Assembly: GCA_005884455.1 (NCBI GenBank)
Contig: VBCH01000211.1
Span: forward strand, 1 to 49,372
Source: Betaproteobacteria bacterium
GTDB lineage: Bacteria; Pseudomonadota; Gammaproteobacteria; Burkholderiales; SG8-39
Direction of reading: 5' to 3'
DNA length: 49,372 nt
The notes under the pieces were generated by a model. The model saw only the letters and a program-made list of their open reading frames with translations, was not told the origin of the DNA and did no database searches. Position 1 is the stretch's first letter; each line of letters opens with the position of its first letter. Below, one piece after another: positions 18,179-31,391 of this stretch. Position numbers and translations under genes: made by a program.

Positions 18179-19438
18179 CTACCGCATCACCCGGTTTCGC
18201 CCTGCGCGCTTGGCGCGGTAGAGGGCTTCGTCCGCAGCGCGGATCACCAGAGCCGGCCTGATGAGCGTACCGTCGCGCTCGGCCGCGCCGATGCTCACTG
18301 TCACCGACAGCGTCTTTTCCGGAGCCCGCGTTGCGCGAAGGCGTGATCCCGTCGCCTTCTCCTTGGGTCGGTTCCCGCCGCGCACCGCCATTCTATAGTC
18401 CTCGATGTCCTTGCGCAGTCGCTCCAGGTGCGGCAACGCCTGCTCGAGCGTGCGATCGGAGAACAGAACGCAGAACTCTTCGCCGCCGTAACGGTACGAC
18501 GTGCCTCCGCCCTCGATCGCCGCGAGGCGGGCGGCGACGAGCCTCAGCACCTGGTCGCCGATATGGTGGCCGTGGGCGTCGTTGAACTGCTTGAAATTGT
18601 CGACGTCTACCATGCCGATGGCGTAGGTCGGGCCCAGGCCCGTGAGGCGCTCCTCGAGTGCGCGGCGGCTGGGCAGGTTCGTCAATTCGTCGCGGAAGGC
18701 GAGGCGGTGCGATTCCTGGAGCACGGCGGCGAGCAGGATCACACCGGCGGCCGACATGAATGCGCCGAACGCGAGCGGCGTCGCCGCCCATTCGCAGCCG
18801 ACGAAGAATGCGACCAGCGCCGCCGCGATGCCGAGATCGAGCGGCCGCGGCTCCTTGCGCAGTTCCTTGGGCCCGCGGCGGGGCCACGTCCTCGCCAGGG
18901 CTGCGACGAACGCCGTGGCGAGCATGATTCGCGCGACGATCGGTGTCGGCGGAGAGCGCAGCAACCAGTGATCGAGCACGTCGCGCCACGCCGTGCCCGA
19001 GAGGCTCGAGCGGCCGGCATACGCGATCCAGATCACGACCAGGATTTCAGCCAGGCCCAGCAGAAGCCAGCGATAATTCCGATATTGACGCACCCCGCGC
19101 TCCGGAAAGGCGAGCGCGAGCAGCACGTTGAAGGGCACGAGTACGGCGAAAGCCGTCACCACCGCCCGCAAGGCGAAGCTCTGCGGGCCCAGGTCCGAGG
19201 CCAGGTTGTAGCCGGCGTAGGCAGCGAGAAGCGAGGCCAGCATGATGAGAGCGCGGCTGCGGTTGAACCACGCGCTGATTGCCGCCCCGAGGAGCAGCAC
19301 GATATAAGGACCCACCCCGATCAGGCCGGACAGCGAGCGCGGAAGCGCTTGGCTCGTCGCGACTGCGAGAGCGGCCGCCAGGAGGATCACGGCGGGCACC
19401 GCCACCAATTGCAGAGTTCGAAGGAGTAAGGGGTTCAA
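18179..19438 (-). CDS. Membrane diguanylate cyclase (GGDEF)
   Basis: 419 residues. About seven hydrophobic helices (about 8-240) form a membrane sensor region unlike a named domain I can recognise, followed by a GGDEF domain (about 245-415) with the intact active site YRYGGEEF (about 317). The RxxD inhibitory site expected five residues upstream is absent (EGGG there), so product inhibition is probably lost. A lysine/arginine-rich insert (GGNRPKEKATGSRLRATRA) lies between two core strands. It is directly upstream of the PAS/GGDEF/EAL gene and probably cotranscribed with it. Confidence 0.93.
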   Translation of the reverse strand: MNPLLLRTLQLVAVPAVILLAAALAVATSQALPRSLSGLIGVGPYIVLLLGAAISAWFNRSRALIMLASLLAAYAGYNLASDLGPQSFALRAVVTAFAVLVPFNVLLALAFPERGVRQYRNYRWLLLGLAEILVVIWIAYAGRSSLSGTAWRDVLDHWLLRSPPTPIVARIMLATAFVAALARTWPRRGPKELRKEPRPLDLGIAAALVAFFVGCEWAATPLAFGAFMSAAGVILLAAVLQESHRLAFRDELTNLPSRRALEERLTGLGPTYAIGMVDVDNFKQFNDAHGHHIGDQVLRLVAARLAAIEGGGTSYRYGGEEFCVLFSDRTLEQALPHLERLRKDIEDYRMAVRGGNRPKEKATGSRLRATRAPEKTLSVTVSIGAAERDGTLIRPALVIRAADEALYRAKRAGRNRVMR

Positions 19439-19611
19439 CAGGGGCGTTCGGCGGAAAGTATTTCTTTGATTCGTCTCGAATTATCGTGGTTTCCTGACAT
19501 CGGATGTCCGGTTTACCCGATGGACGATTCCCGCCCGTCCGTTTAGCCTCAAGCCGCAGAGGCACGCGTATCGAAAAACCGTCAGAATTATAGATTCGGC
19601 CGGAGAGCACC

Positions 19612-20058
19612 GTGGAAGATTTTTCAAAGCCAGAGAGACCAAAGGACGATTACGGGCGCAGGAGAGAAGACTGGGTGATCGAGGAATCGCCCTTCCTGCT
19701 CGGGATCGTCGCGCTCGATCTGAGGCTCAAGAACCTGAATCGAACCTGGGAAAAGGTTCTCGGATACCCGCGCGCCTTGCTGCTGGGAAAACCGCTCACC
19801 AGGATCATCGATCAGGGCGAACAGGCCGCGGCGCTGATGCTCGTGAATACGCGCCGGGTCGCCGAAGCGAGACCGATCGAGTTCTCGCTAAAGTGCAGCG
19901 ACGGATCGTACCGGTGCTTCGAGTGGGAGCGCCGCCCGGCGCGCGGAGAAGAGGGAATGTTCATCACCGGGCGGGACATCACCGAGCGCAAGAAAATGGA
20001 GACCACCGCCAACCTGCAGAAGTATCTGCAGGCGAAGAAAGCCGAGCGATCGGCTTGA
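19612..20058 (+). CDS. Stand-alone PAS domain protein
   Basis: 148 residues from a GTG start with GGAGA spaced about 6 bases upstream. Residues about 22-128 are a PAS fold: LLGIVALDLRLKNLNRTWEKVLGYP, then FSLKCSDGSYRCFEWE and the terminal ITGRDITERKKME that normally leads into a kinase or GGDEF output. Here the output domain is missing and the protein ends in a short charged helix. It is read divergently from the membrane GGDEF gene and may modulate the neighbouring c-di-GMP enzymes by heterodimerising with their PAS domains; that is inference. Confidence 0.8.
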   Translation: MEDFSKPERPKDDYGRRREDWVIEESPFLLGIVALDLRLKNLNRTWEKVLGYPRALLLGKPLTRIIDQGEQAAALMLVNTRRVAEARPIEFSLKCSDGSYRCFEWERRPARGEEGMFITGRDITERKKMETTANLQKYLQAKKAERSA

Positions 20059-20074
20059 GCCCGATCGCGCGCGT

Positions 20075-25720
<5,646 letters not shown>

Positions 25721-25736
25721 GCCGCTATTTTATCGC

Positions 25737-26459
25737 CTAGTAGCCGAAGAACTCGTCGGTGTGGATCGTCTCTTCTGCAACGCCCGCGGCGACGAGCATT
25801 TTCTGCATGGCTTCGACCAGCCCGGGCGGCCCCGCGACGTAATAGACGTTCGCGGCGAGGCCCTTCAGATGGCGCTCGAGCATGGCGCGGTCGAGAAGCC
25901 CCGTCTCGCCGCCCCAGGGACGGCTCGACTTGTCCATTTCGACCATGGTGCCTACGAAATGGCAGCGGGAATGACGCTTGGGGAGCGCCGCGAGCTCCTC
26001 GAGAAAGGCCGCGTCTTCGGGCCGGCGGTTCGAATAGAACAGCCACAGGTCCCGCCCGAGCCGCGAGTGCGCCGCATCGCGCAGCATGCTCACGAAGGGC
26101 GTGACGCCGATGCCGCCCGCTAGATACACGGCAGGCCGGGCGTCGTCGGGATCCAGCGTGAACATGCCCGCCGGACCGCGCAGGCCGACGCGGCCGCCCG
26201 CGGGCATCGCCTTGAGCACCCGCTTGAACGCCGTATCGCGCATACGCGTGGCGATCACGAGCTCGTTCTCGTGGGGCGCGCTGACGATCGAGAAGGTGCG
26301 GGCGTTCCCCTTGGCGTCGGTCTCGGGCGGGTCGATGAGGGATACGTTCATCGATTGTCCGGCCGTGAACTTGAACCCCGCGGGCTTGGCGAAATGAAAC
26401 GCCATCGTACCCTCGGCGACGGTCTCGCTGCGGGTGAGCGTGGTTTCGTATTTGGGCAT
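25737..26459 (-). CDS. Ferredoxin-NADP reductase-like flavoprotein
   Basis: 240 residues. The FAD-binding barrel carries [10 protein letters not shown] (the RxYS-type FAD motif), and the nucleotide-binding domain has [12 protein letters not shown] and [14 protein letters not shown], then the FNR-like C-terminal TDEFFGY. There is no [2Fe-2S] domain, so electrons pass between NAD(P)H and an external partner. It lies 17 bases after a NlpC/P60-type gene and 16 bases before uvrA, all on the minus strand, so the three form an operon of unclear logic. Confidence 0.88.
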   Translation of the reverse strand: MPKYETTLTRSETVAEGTMAFHFAKPAGFKFTAGQSMNVSLIDPPETDAKGNARTFSIVSAPHENELVIATRMRDTAFKRVLKAMPAGGRVGLRGPAGMFTLDPDDARPAVYLAGGIGVTPFVSMLRDAAHSRLGRDLWLFYSNRRPEDAAFLEELAALPKRHSRCHFVGTMVEMDKSSRPWGGETGLLDRAMLERHLKGLAANVYYVAGPPGLVEAMQKMLVAAGVAEETIHTDEFFGY

Positions 26460-26476
26460 CGCCGCTTTTTCTCTGG

Positions 26477-27244
26477 TCAGACCGGATCTTCCTGGGCCCA
26501 GGCGATTTGGTGATAGTCGAAGTCCTTGGCGATGGTGGGCTTCACCACCTCGAAGTAGGGCGAGATGTCGAAGTCGCGCGGCGTGAACAAGCTGTGGTGC
26601 CGGATGTGCACGACTTCGTGATAGCAGTCGTTGCAGCCGGGCGTGCCGTCGTGGACGTACCTGACCTCGGGCAGAATCGGGTAGTGCACCGACTGGAACG
26701 CCTGGGCGACCAGCGTCGAGCAGATGGCGCGCGTCGGGTCGCCGCTGCCGAAGGCGATCATGCGGCGGCGCCAGCGCACCGGGACCGGCGGCGTGGGTAT
26801 CAGATAGCGCGCGAGATCGAAAACGTTCTTCAGATCGTAGCGGCCGCCGATGTGCGAGACCGCGAACTTGATCACCTTTTGCAGATCCTCCTTCGACAAA
26901 CCGACAGGGCGGCAGATGCGGGTGTTCATGCCGGAAACTTCCGAGAGCGGTACGGCGCGAATCCCGTAGAGCATGTCGGCTTCGATCAGCACCCTCGGCT
27001 CATCGCCGGGAGGGGGCGGGCCGAGGACGTCGCCTATATAGAACATCGCGTGCGACCAGGTCGACTGGGTCAGGTACTTGATGGCGACGCTGACGCGCGT
27101 GTTCCCTTCGACGAGCAGGACATCGCCCGGCTTGAGCGCGGCCGCGAGCTGCTCCAGCGAAGCAGTTGCGGTCTGCGCACCGCGGATCGGCGTCGCAAGG
27201 TAGCGGGCGAGGCGTCCGCCCATCCATCGGAGTACGGGGTTCAT
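26477..27244 (-). CDS. YiiX/YebB-like permuted NlpC/P60 (papain-fold) hydrolase
   Basis: 255 residues. The order of catalytic residues is that of circularly permuted NlpC/P60 proteins: His65 in STWSHAMFYIG comes first, an acidic residue Glu88 in VLIEAD follows, and the nucleophile Cys175 is in AICSTLVAQAF. Family members hydrolyse or transfer acyl/amide groups on lipids or peptides. There is no convincing signal peptide, though the N-terminus is basic and moderately hydrophobic. Start has no clear Shine-Dalgarno. First gene of the operon with the flavoprotein and uvrA; divergent from an ECF-type promoter. Confidence 0.78.
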   Translation of the reverse strand: MNPVLRWMGGRLARYLATPIRGAQTATASLEQLAAALKPGDVLLVEGNTRVSVAIKYLTQSTWSHAMFYIGDVLGPPPPGDEPRVLIEADMLYGIRAVPLSEVSGMNTRICRPVGLSKEDLQKVIKFAVSHIGGRYDLKNVFDLARYLIPTPPVPVRWRRRMIAFGSGDPTRAICSTLVAQAFQSVHYPILPEVRYVHDGTPGCNDCYHEVVHIRHHSLFTPRDFDISPYFEVVKPTIAKDFDYHQIAWAQEDPV

Positions 27245-27378
27245 ATGTAGTTGCGCGGCTCTTCTTCTGTAGCGATTCGACGGCGCTTCGACCCGCGGCG
27301 TTCCCGATTTTCCGAGAGCCTCATTTTATTACGGAGTTCCGGGAAGCATTTCCTTCCTTCCGCATGTTTACTCCTGGC

Positions 27379-27410
27379 GGGAACGCGCGAATCACTGCCT
27401 TCATCCAATG
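27379..27410 (+). promoter_or_regulatory. ECF sigma-type promoter of the di-haem cytochrome gene
   Basis: Box GGGAACGCG (27379-27387), 11 bases of unrelated spacer, then CTTCATCCAATG (27399-27410). The same two boxes with the same 11-base spacer occur at 28883-28914 in front of the ECF sigma gene. GGAAC is the usual -35 core of ECF promoters. The ATG of the cytochrome gene is 44 bases downstream. Confidence 0.75.
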
Positions 27411-27454
27411 CGTGCACGCACGTCAGGGAGCACTGGTTTCACAAAGGAGGCCCT

Positions 27455-28819
27455 ATGAGACACAAATCCATTGTACCTATGGGGGTTTTTCTGTTCGGCG
27501 CCCTCGTCTTTCTCGCCGAGTCAAGCTTCCTCGCCGGCGGAAACGCCCTGGCGGAGGAGCGTGACGATCAGCTTACAAAAGCCGACCGGCGCGTCGACGA
27601 ACGAGCACAGGACACGATAGATCAGGGCAGGCAGATCTTCCGCTTCGACACTTTTGGCGACGAGGCCTATTGGGGCGATACGCTGCGCCTTCACCAGGCC
27701 ATAGCGGGCGCACGAAACGGCGGGGTCGGTCCGGGGGTGAGTCCGAAGACCGCCCTCGCGGTCGGCCTGAAGGTGGACGCCGACGCCTTGCCCGCACAGC
27801 TCAAGCAACAGATCGTCGCGGGCAGGGTCAATCTCGACGATCCCGCGACCACGGTCGCGCTGCTCAAGCTCAACGCCGTGGTCGGCGTCACCGGGATTTT
27901 CGACGGCGCCGGCAACATCAAGTCGATGGGCGTGCAGTGCGCGCTGTGCCACTCGACCGTCGACAATTCCTTTGCGCCAGGAATCGGCAAGCGCCTCGAC
28001 GGCTGGGCCAACCGTGACCTGAACATCGGTCTCATCGTTTCGCTCGCTCCGAACCTCAAGCCTCTCACCGATCTCCTCGGCGTGGACGTCGCAACCGTGA
28101 AGAAGGTGCTCAATAGCTGGGGCCCCGGCCGCTTCGACGCCGAGATCGACAAGGACGGCAAGGCTTTCCGGCCCGACGGCGGTCAGGCGGGCACGCTGAT
28201 CCCGCCCGCGTTCGGTCTCGCCGGAGTGAATCTACACACCTGGACCGGCTTCGGCTCGGTGCCGTACTGGAACGCCTACGTCGCGGTCACCGAGATGCAC
28301 GGCTCGGGCACGTTCTTCGATGCGCGGCTCGCCAATCCCGATCAGTACCCGGTTGAGGCGAAGGCACGGACTCCTGGCGATAGGCGCCCGACGCCCGGCA
28401 CGCCTGACCTCGTGACATCGAAGCTTCCCGCGCTTCATGCCTATCAGCTCGCCCTCAAGGCGCCGAAGCCTCCCGTGGGGAGTTTCGACGCGGCTGCTGC
28501 AGAGCGGGGCAAGGAAGTCTTCGACGGCCCGGGCAAGTGCGCGACCTGCCACGTCCCGCCTCTCTTCACCGAGCCGGGGCACAACCTGCATACGCCGGCC
28601 GAGATGGGCGTGGATTCGTTCCAGGCCGACCGCTCGCCGACCCATATGTATCGCACCGCCCCGCTCGCGGGATTGTGGACGCACCAGAAGGGCGGTTTCT
28701 TCCACGACGGGCGCTTTGCGACCCTGCGGGACGTCATCGAGCACTACGACGGCACTTTCAGGCTCGGGCTGAACGAGCAGGAAAAAGGCGACCTGGTCGA
28801 GTACCTGAAGTCGCTGTAG
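27455..28819 (+). CDS. Exported di-haem cytochrome c (peroxidase-like)
   Basis: 454 residues from the ATG preceded by AAAGGAGG (spaced 4 bases); a longer in-frame start has no ribosome site and would begin upstream of the promoter. A signal peptide (about 1-32) precedes two haem motifs, CALCH (about residue 166) and CATCH (about residue 364). The C-terminal module ends with GGFFHDGRFATLRDVIEHYD, a pattern of the cytochrome c peroxidase/MauG-like family. The N-terminal half is not one I can name. It sits between two copies of the same ECF promoter and ends in a strong terminator, so it is a single-gene unit probably under the neighbouring sigma factor. Confidence 0.85.
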   Translation: MRHKSIVPMGVFLFGALVFLAESSFLAGGNALAEERDDQLTKADRRVDERAQDTIDQGRQIFRFDTFGDEAYWGDTLRLHQAIAGARNGGVGPGVSPKTALAVGLKVDADALPAQLKQQIVAGRVNLDDPATTVALLKLNAVVGVTGIFDGAGNIKSMGVQCALCHSTVDNSFAPGIGKRLDGWANRDLNIGLIVSLAPNLKPLTDLLGVDVATVKKVLNSWGPGRFDAEIDKDGKAFRPDGGQAGTLIPPAFGLAGVNLHTWTGFGSVPYWNAYVAVTEMHGSGTFFDARLANPDQYPVEAKARTPGDRRPTPGTPDLVTSKLPALHAYQLALKAPKPPVGSFDAAAAERGKEVFDGPGKCATCHVPPLFTEPGHNLHTPAEMGVDSFQADRSPTHMYRTAPLAGLWTHQKGGFFHDGRFATLRDVIEHYDGTFRLGLNEQEKGDLVEYLKSL

Positions 28820-28833
28820 AAAATGTCTCAGCC

Positions 28834-28873
28834 GGGGCACTGGGGGACCGACGGTCCCTCGTGCCCCGTTTTT
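28834..28873 (+). terminator. Rho-independent terminator after the cytochrome gene
   Basis: Long hairpin: left arm GGGGCACTGGGGGACC (28834-28849), right arm GGTCCCTCGTGCCCC (28853-28867), 3-base loop, one mismatch/bulge, followed by GTTTTT. It cleanly separates the cytochrome gene from the next ECF promoter 10 bases downstream. Confidence 0.9.
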
Positions 28874-28882
28874 CTGAATTCC

Positions 28883-28914
28883 GGGAACGCGAAGAGCACA
28901 ATCTTCATCCAATG
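28883..28914 (+). promoter_or_regulatory. ECF sigma-type promoter of the sigma-factor operon
   Basis: GGGAACGCG (28883-28891), 11-base spacer, CTTCATCCAATG (28903-28914): all 21 box bases and the spacing match the copy at 27379-27410. The sigma gene start is 37 bases downstream. The pattern indicates autoregulation by the ECF sigma factor encoded next. Confidence 0.75.
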
Positions 28915-28951
28915 GCGTAAAACCAGCGTAAAAGAGCAGCAAGAGGCGCAT

Positions 28952-29650
28952 ATGCAACCCGCGGCCACCGCAATTGACTACGGCAAGTTGTCCGACCTGG
29001 AACTGGCGCAGCGCATAGCGTCGGGCGATAGGGGAGCTTTCGAGCTGCTGATGCGGCGGCACAACCAGATGCTCTACCGCACGGCGCGCAGCATCCTGAA
29101 GGACGACGCCGAGGCCGAGGATGCGGTGCAGGAGGCCTATCTGCTCGCGTACCGGGGGATGAGCGGGTTCCGCGGCGACGCGAAGCTGTCCACGTGGCTG
29201 GTTCGCATCGTCGTGAACGAGGCGATCGGACGCGCGCGCAAGCGCAGCCGCGGGGCGGAAATCATTCAACTGGGCGGCGAGACGCAGGAGGATCGGGAAG
29301 CCGTGGAGGGAAATATGGACGACGCTTTACCGGAGCAGCCCGAAGGCGCGGCCCAGCGCGCGCAAACGCGCCGGCTGCTCGAGGCGAAAATCGACGAGCT
29401 GCCCGACGCATTTCGGACCGTGTTCGTGCTGCGCGCGCTGGAGGAGCTCTCCGTCGAGGAGTCCGCCGTTGCGCTCGGCATCCCGGAGGCGACCGTGCGC
29501 TCGCGTTTCTTCCGCGCACGGGGCCTGCTGCGCGAGGCGCTCTCGAAGGAAATCGACCTCGCCTACGGCGACGCATTCGCTTTCGCCGGAGCGCGCTGCG
29601 ACCGCATCGTCGCGGGTGTGTTGGCGAAGCTTGAAGAAAACGAAATCTGA
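28952..29650 (+). CDS. ECF-family RNA polymerase sigma factor
   Basis: 232 residues from the ATG with GAGG spaced 5 bases upstream. Sigma region 2 is at about 25-95 (FELLMRRHNQMLYRTARSIL, DAEDAVQEAYLLAYRG) and region 4 at about 140-200 (IDELPDAFRTVFVLRALEEL, SVALGIPEATVRSRFFRARG). After region 4 there is an extra tail, FAFAGARCDRIVAGVLAKL, with a single Cys, which I have seen described in some ECF subgroups. No anti-sigma gene lies beside it: the next genes encode a DUF4142 protein (21 bases on) and a cupredoxin. It probably activates its own promoter and the cytochrome promoter 1.5 kb upstream. Confidence 0.92.
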   Translation: MQPAATAIDYGKLSDLELAQRIASGDRGAFELLMRRHNQMLYRTARSILKDDAEAEDAVQEAYLLAYRGMSGFRGDAKLSTWLVRIVVNEAIGRARKRSRGAEIIQLGGETQEDREAVEGNMDDALPEQPEGAAQRAQTRRLLEAKIDELPDAFRTVFVLRALEELSVEESAVALGIPEATVRSRFFRARGLLREALSKEIDLAYGDAFAFAGARCDRIVAGVLAKLEENEI

Positions 29651-29671
29651 CCCCTACCAATTGGAGAAACC

Positions 29672-30205
29672 ATGAACCTCTCGAAAATCGCCGTCGCCCT
29701 AGCAGCCTCGCTTTTCCTCGTCGCCTCCGCCTTCGCCCAAGACAAGGGCGGACCGTCCGATCCGCAGATCGCCGGAATTGTGGTCGCGGCAAACCAGATC
29801 GACATCAATGCGGGCAAGCTCGCCAAGTCTCACACCAAGAACAAGGAGGTTTCGAAGTTCGCGCAACTGATGATCACCGACCATACCGCGGTGAACAAGC
29901 AGGCGGGGGCGCTCGCGAAGAAGCTCGGCGTTAAGCCCGCGGACAGTCCCACCAGCCAGAGCTTGAAAGCCGGCGCGGCCGAGAACACGAAGAATCTCAA
30001 AGGCTTGAAGGGCGCCGCGTTCGACAAGGCGTATGTCGACCACGAGGTCGCGTATCACCAGCAGGTCCTGGACGCGATCGACAAGGTCCTGATTCCGAGC
30101 GCGAAGAACGCCGAGCTCAAGGACCTCATCGTCAAAGTCCGCCCCGCCATTGCCGCGCACCTGGATCACGCCAAAATGATCCAGTCCGACCTCGCGAAGA
30201 AGTAG
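29672..30205 (+). CDS. Exported DUF4142 protein
   Basis: 177 residues with TTGGAGAAACC before the ATG and a clear signal peptide (about 1-22, ...ASAFAQ). The mature part is alpha-helical with the DUF4142 features ASEV/AANQIDINAGKLAKSH near the start, FAQLMITDHTAVN in the middle and HLDHAKMIQ near the end, a ferritin-like four-helix pattern. Function of the family is not established; members are often associated with stress and with ECF sigma factors. Here it is the second gene of the ECF operon, 21 bases after the sigma gene and 6 bases before a cupredoxin. Confidence 0.9.
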   Translation: MNLSKIAVALAASLFLVASAFAQDKGGPSDPQIAGIVVAANQIDINAGKLAKSHTKNKEVSKFAQLMITDHTAVNKQAGALAKKLGVKPADSPTSQSLKAGAAENTKNLKGLKGAAFDKAYVDHEVAYHQQVLDAIDKVLIPSAKNAELKDLIVKVRPAIAAHLDHAKMIQSDLAKK

Positions 30206-30211
30206 GACGCC

Positions 30212-30526
30212 GTGCTTCGAACGGCGCTCGTCGCGATTTGCCTCGCGGTCTTGCCCGCGGCGGCCGTTGCCGCGGGAACGACGCATGCGGTGCGCATCGA
30301 AGGAATGAAGTTCATCCCCGAGCGCCTGGAGGTGGCTGCCGGCGACACCGTGGTCTGGACGAACAAGGATTTTCTGCCACATAGCGTCACCGCAAGGGAA
30401 GCGCGCGTCGAATCCGGGGACCTGGCTCCGAATAGGAGCTGGCGATTCATCGCGCGCAAGAAGGGCGAGATGCACTACATCTGCCGTCTGCACCCTGTCA
30501 TGAAAGGCATGCTCGTGGTGAAATAG
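30212..30526 (+). CDS. Periplasmic cupredoxin (amicyanin/plastocyanin-like)
   Basis: 104 residues from a GTG start (AGGA upstream). Signal peptide about 1-21. The blue-copper ligands are all present: His57 in LPHSVTA, and Cys91, His94 and Met97 in YICRLHPVMKG, the amicyanin-type C-x2-H-x2-M spacing. It should carry single electrons in the periplasm, possibly to or from the di-haem cytochrome whose gene shares the ECF promoter. Six bases separate it from the DUF4142 gene, so it belongs to the sigma operon. Confidence 0.92.
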   Translation: MLRTALVAICLAVLPAAAVAAGTTHAVRIEGMKFIPERLEVAAGDTVVWTNKDFLPHSVTAREARVESGDLAPNRSWRFIARKKGEMHYICRLHPVMKGMLVVK

Positions 30527-30560
30527 GCACCCGTAGTAAAAACCTTAAAGGAGCAGCGCG

Positions 30561-30872
30561 ATGACGATGCTTCCTGCTGATGTCTCCTGCGTTACCGGGT
30601 CGCCCGACTCGCGACCGGTGAGCGGTTTTGAAAAAGTCCTGCGGGGTCTTTCGGTCTTCACCATGCTCATGACGGTGCCGCAAGTGCTCACCATTTGGAT
30701 TGAGCGCAACGCCGGCGGCGTCTCCCTCATTTCGTGGGTGTCGTATCTCATCGGCGCATGCCTGTGGTTCGTCTATGGCCTGCAAAAGCACGACAAGACG
30801 ATTTACCTTGCCTGCGTCGGCTGGGTCCTGCTCGATCTGGCCGTCGTGATCGGCGTCGTCGTCTATCGCTGA
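30561..30872 (+). CDS. SemiSWEET-type sugar transporter (PQ-loop)
   Basis: 103 residues; AAAGGAG precedes the ATG. Three hydrophobic helices form one PQ-loop unit: VFTMLMTVPQVLTIW contains the Pro-Gln pair, then GVSLISWVSYLIGACLWFVYG and the last helix VGWVLLDLAVVIGVVVY. SemiSWEETs work as dimers that move sugars across the inner membrane. An extra 20-residue leader precedes helix 1. It is 34 bases after the cupredoxin and may be the last gene of the ECF operon or independent. Confidence 0.85.
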   Translation: MTMLPADVSCVTGSPDSRPVSGFEKVLRGLSVFTMLMTVPQVLTIWIERNAGGVSLISWVSYLIGACLWFVYGLQKHDKTIYLACVGWVLLDLAVVIGVVVYR

Positions 30873-30875
30873 TCT

Positions 30876-30897
30876 CCGCGCGGCGCGAGACGCGCGG
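30876..30897. terminator. Possible bidirectional hairpin between convergent genes
   Basis: CCGCGCG (30876-30882) and CGCGCGG (30891-30897) form a 7-bp stem with an 8-base loop in the 28-base gap between the SemiSWEET and MAPEG stop codons. There is no T-run, so termination is only likely from position. Confidence 0.35.
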
Positions 30898-30900
30898 CGG

Positions 30901-31296
30901 TCAAGCGCCCCAGCGCTGGTACAGGACGATCAGCCCGGAGACGGCGAGCACGATCCAGCTGATCGTCACTCCGATTCCGCGGCCCGGGTCTTTGCGGGCC
31001 GTGATTCCCCAATAGTGGATCAGCCGCGACGCGAGCAGCCCGCCGGCGAGCGAGTGCACCACCCAGGGTCTCGTCCCGGCCCACTCCGCCATGCCGATGA
31101 GCAGCAGCGCCAAGGGGACGTACTCGGTGAAGTTTCCTTGCGCGCGTATTGCGCGCATCAGCGGTTCCTTGCCGCCGTCACCGAACATGACCTTGAACTT
31201 CGCCCGAAGCACGCTGACCCGCGCGCTGATCACCACGAGGAGGATGCCCAACACGCCCGCGTACAGGGCGGTAATCGGAATTGGAAAGCCGTGCAT
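30901..31296 (-). CDS. MAPEG-family membrane protein
   Basis: 131 residues from the ATG with GGAGG spaced about 7 bases upstream. Four hydrophobic helices are evident. The MAPEG pattern appears in helices 1-2: VVISARVSVLRAKFKVMFGDGGKEPLMRAIRAQGNFTEYVP (key parts: RVSVLR, then RAIRAQGNFTEYVP). Eukaryotic members handle glutathione and eicosanoids; bacterial members are usually glutathione transferases/peroxidases of membranes or are uncharacterised. Convergent with the SemiSWEET gene and downstream of the Fpg/Nei gene. Confidence 0.9.
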   Translation of the reverse strand: MHGFPIPITALYAGVLGILLVVISARVSVLRAKFKVMFGDGGKEPLMRAIRAQGNFTEYVPLALLLIGMAEWAGTRPWVVHSLAGGLLASRLIHYWGITARKDPGRGIGVTISWIVLAVSGLIVLYQRWGA

Positions 31297-31391
31297 GATC
31301 GACCTCCGTATCTGAGGATTTGCCGGCGGGCCGATCCCGGCGGCGGTCAAGAATCTAGCCCCGAGGCCAGGCAATAGCAAGGGTCGGCCGT

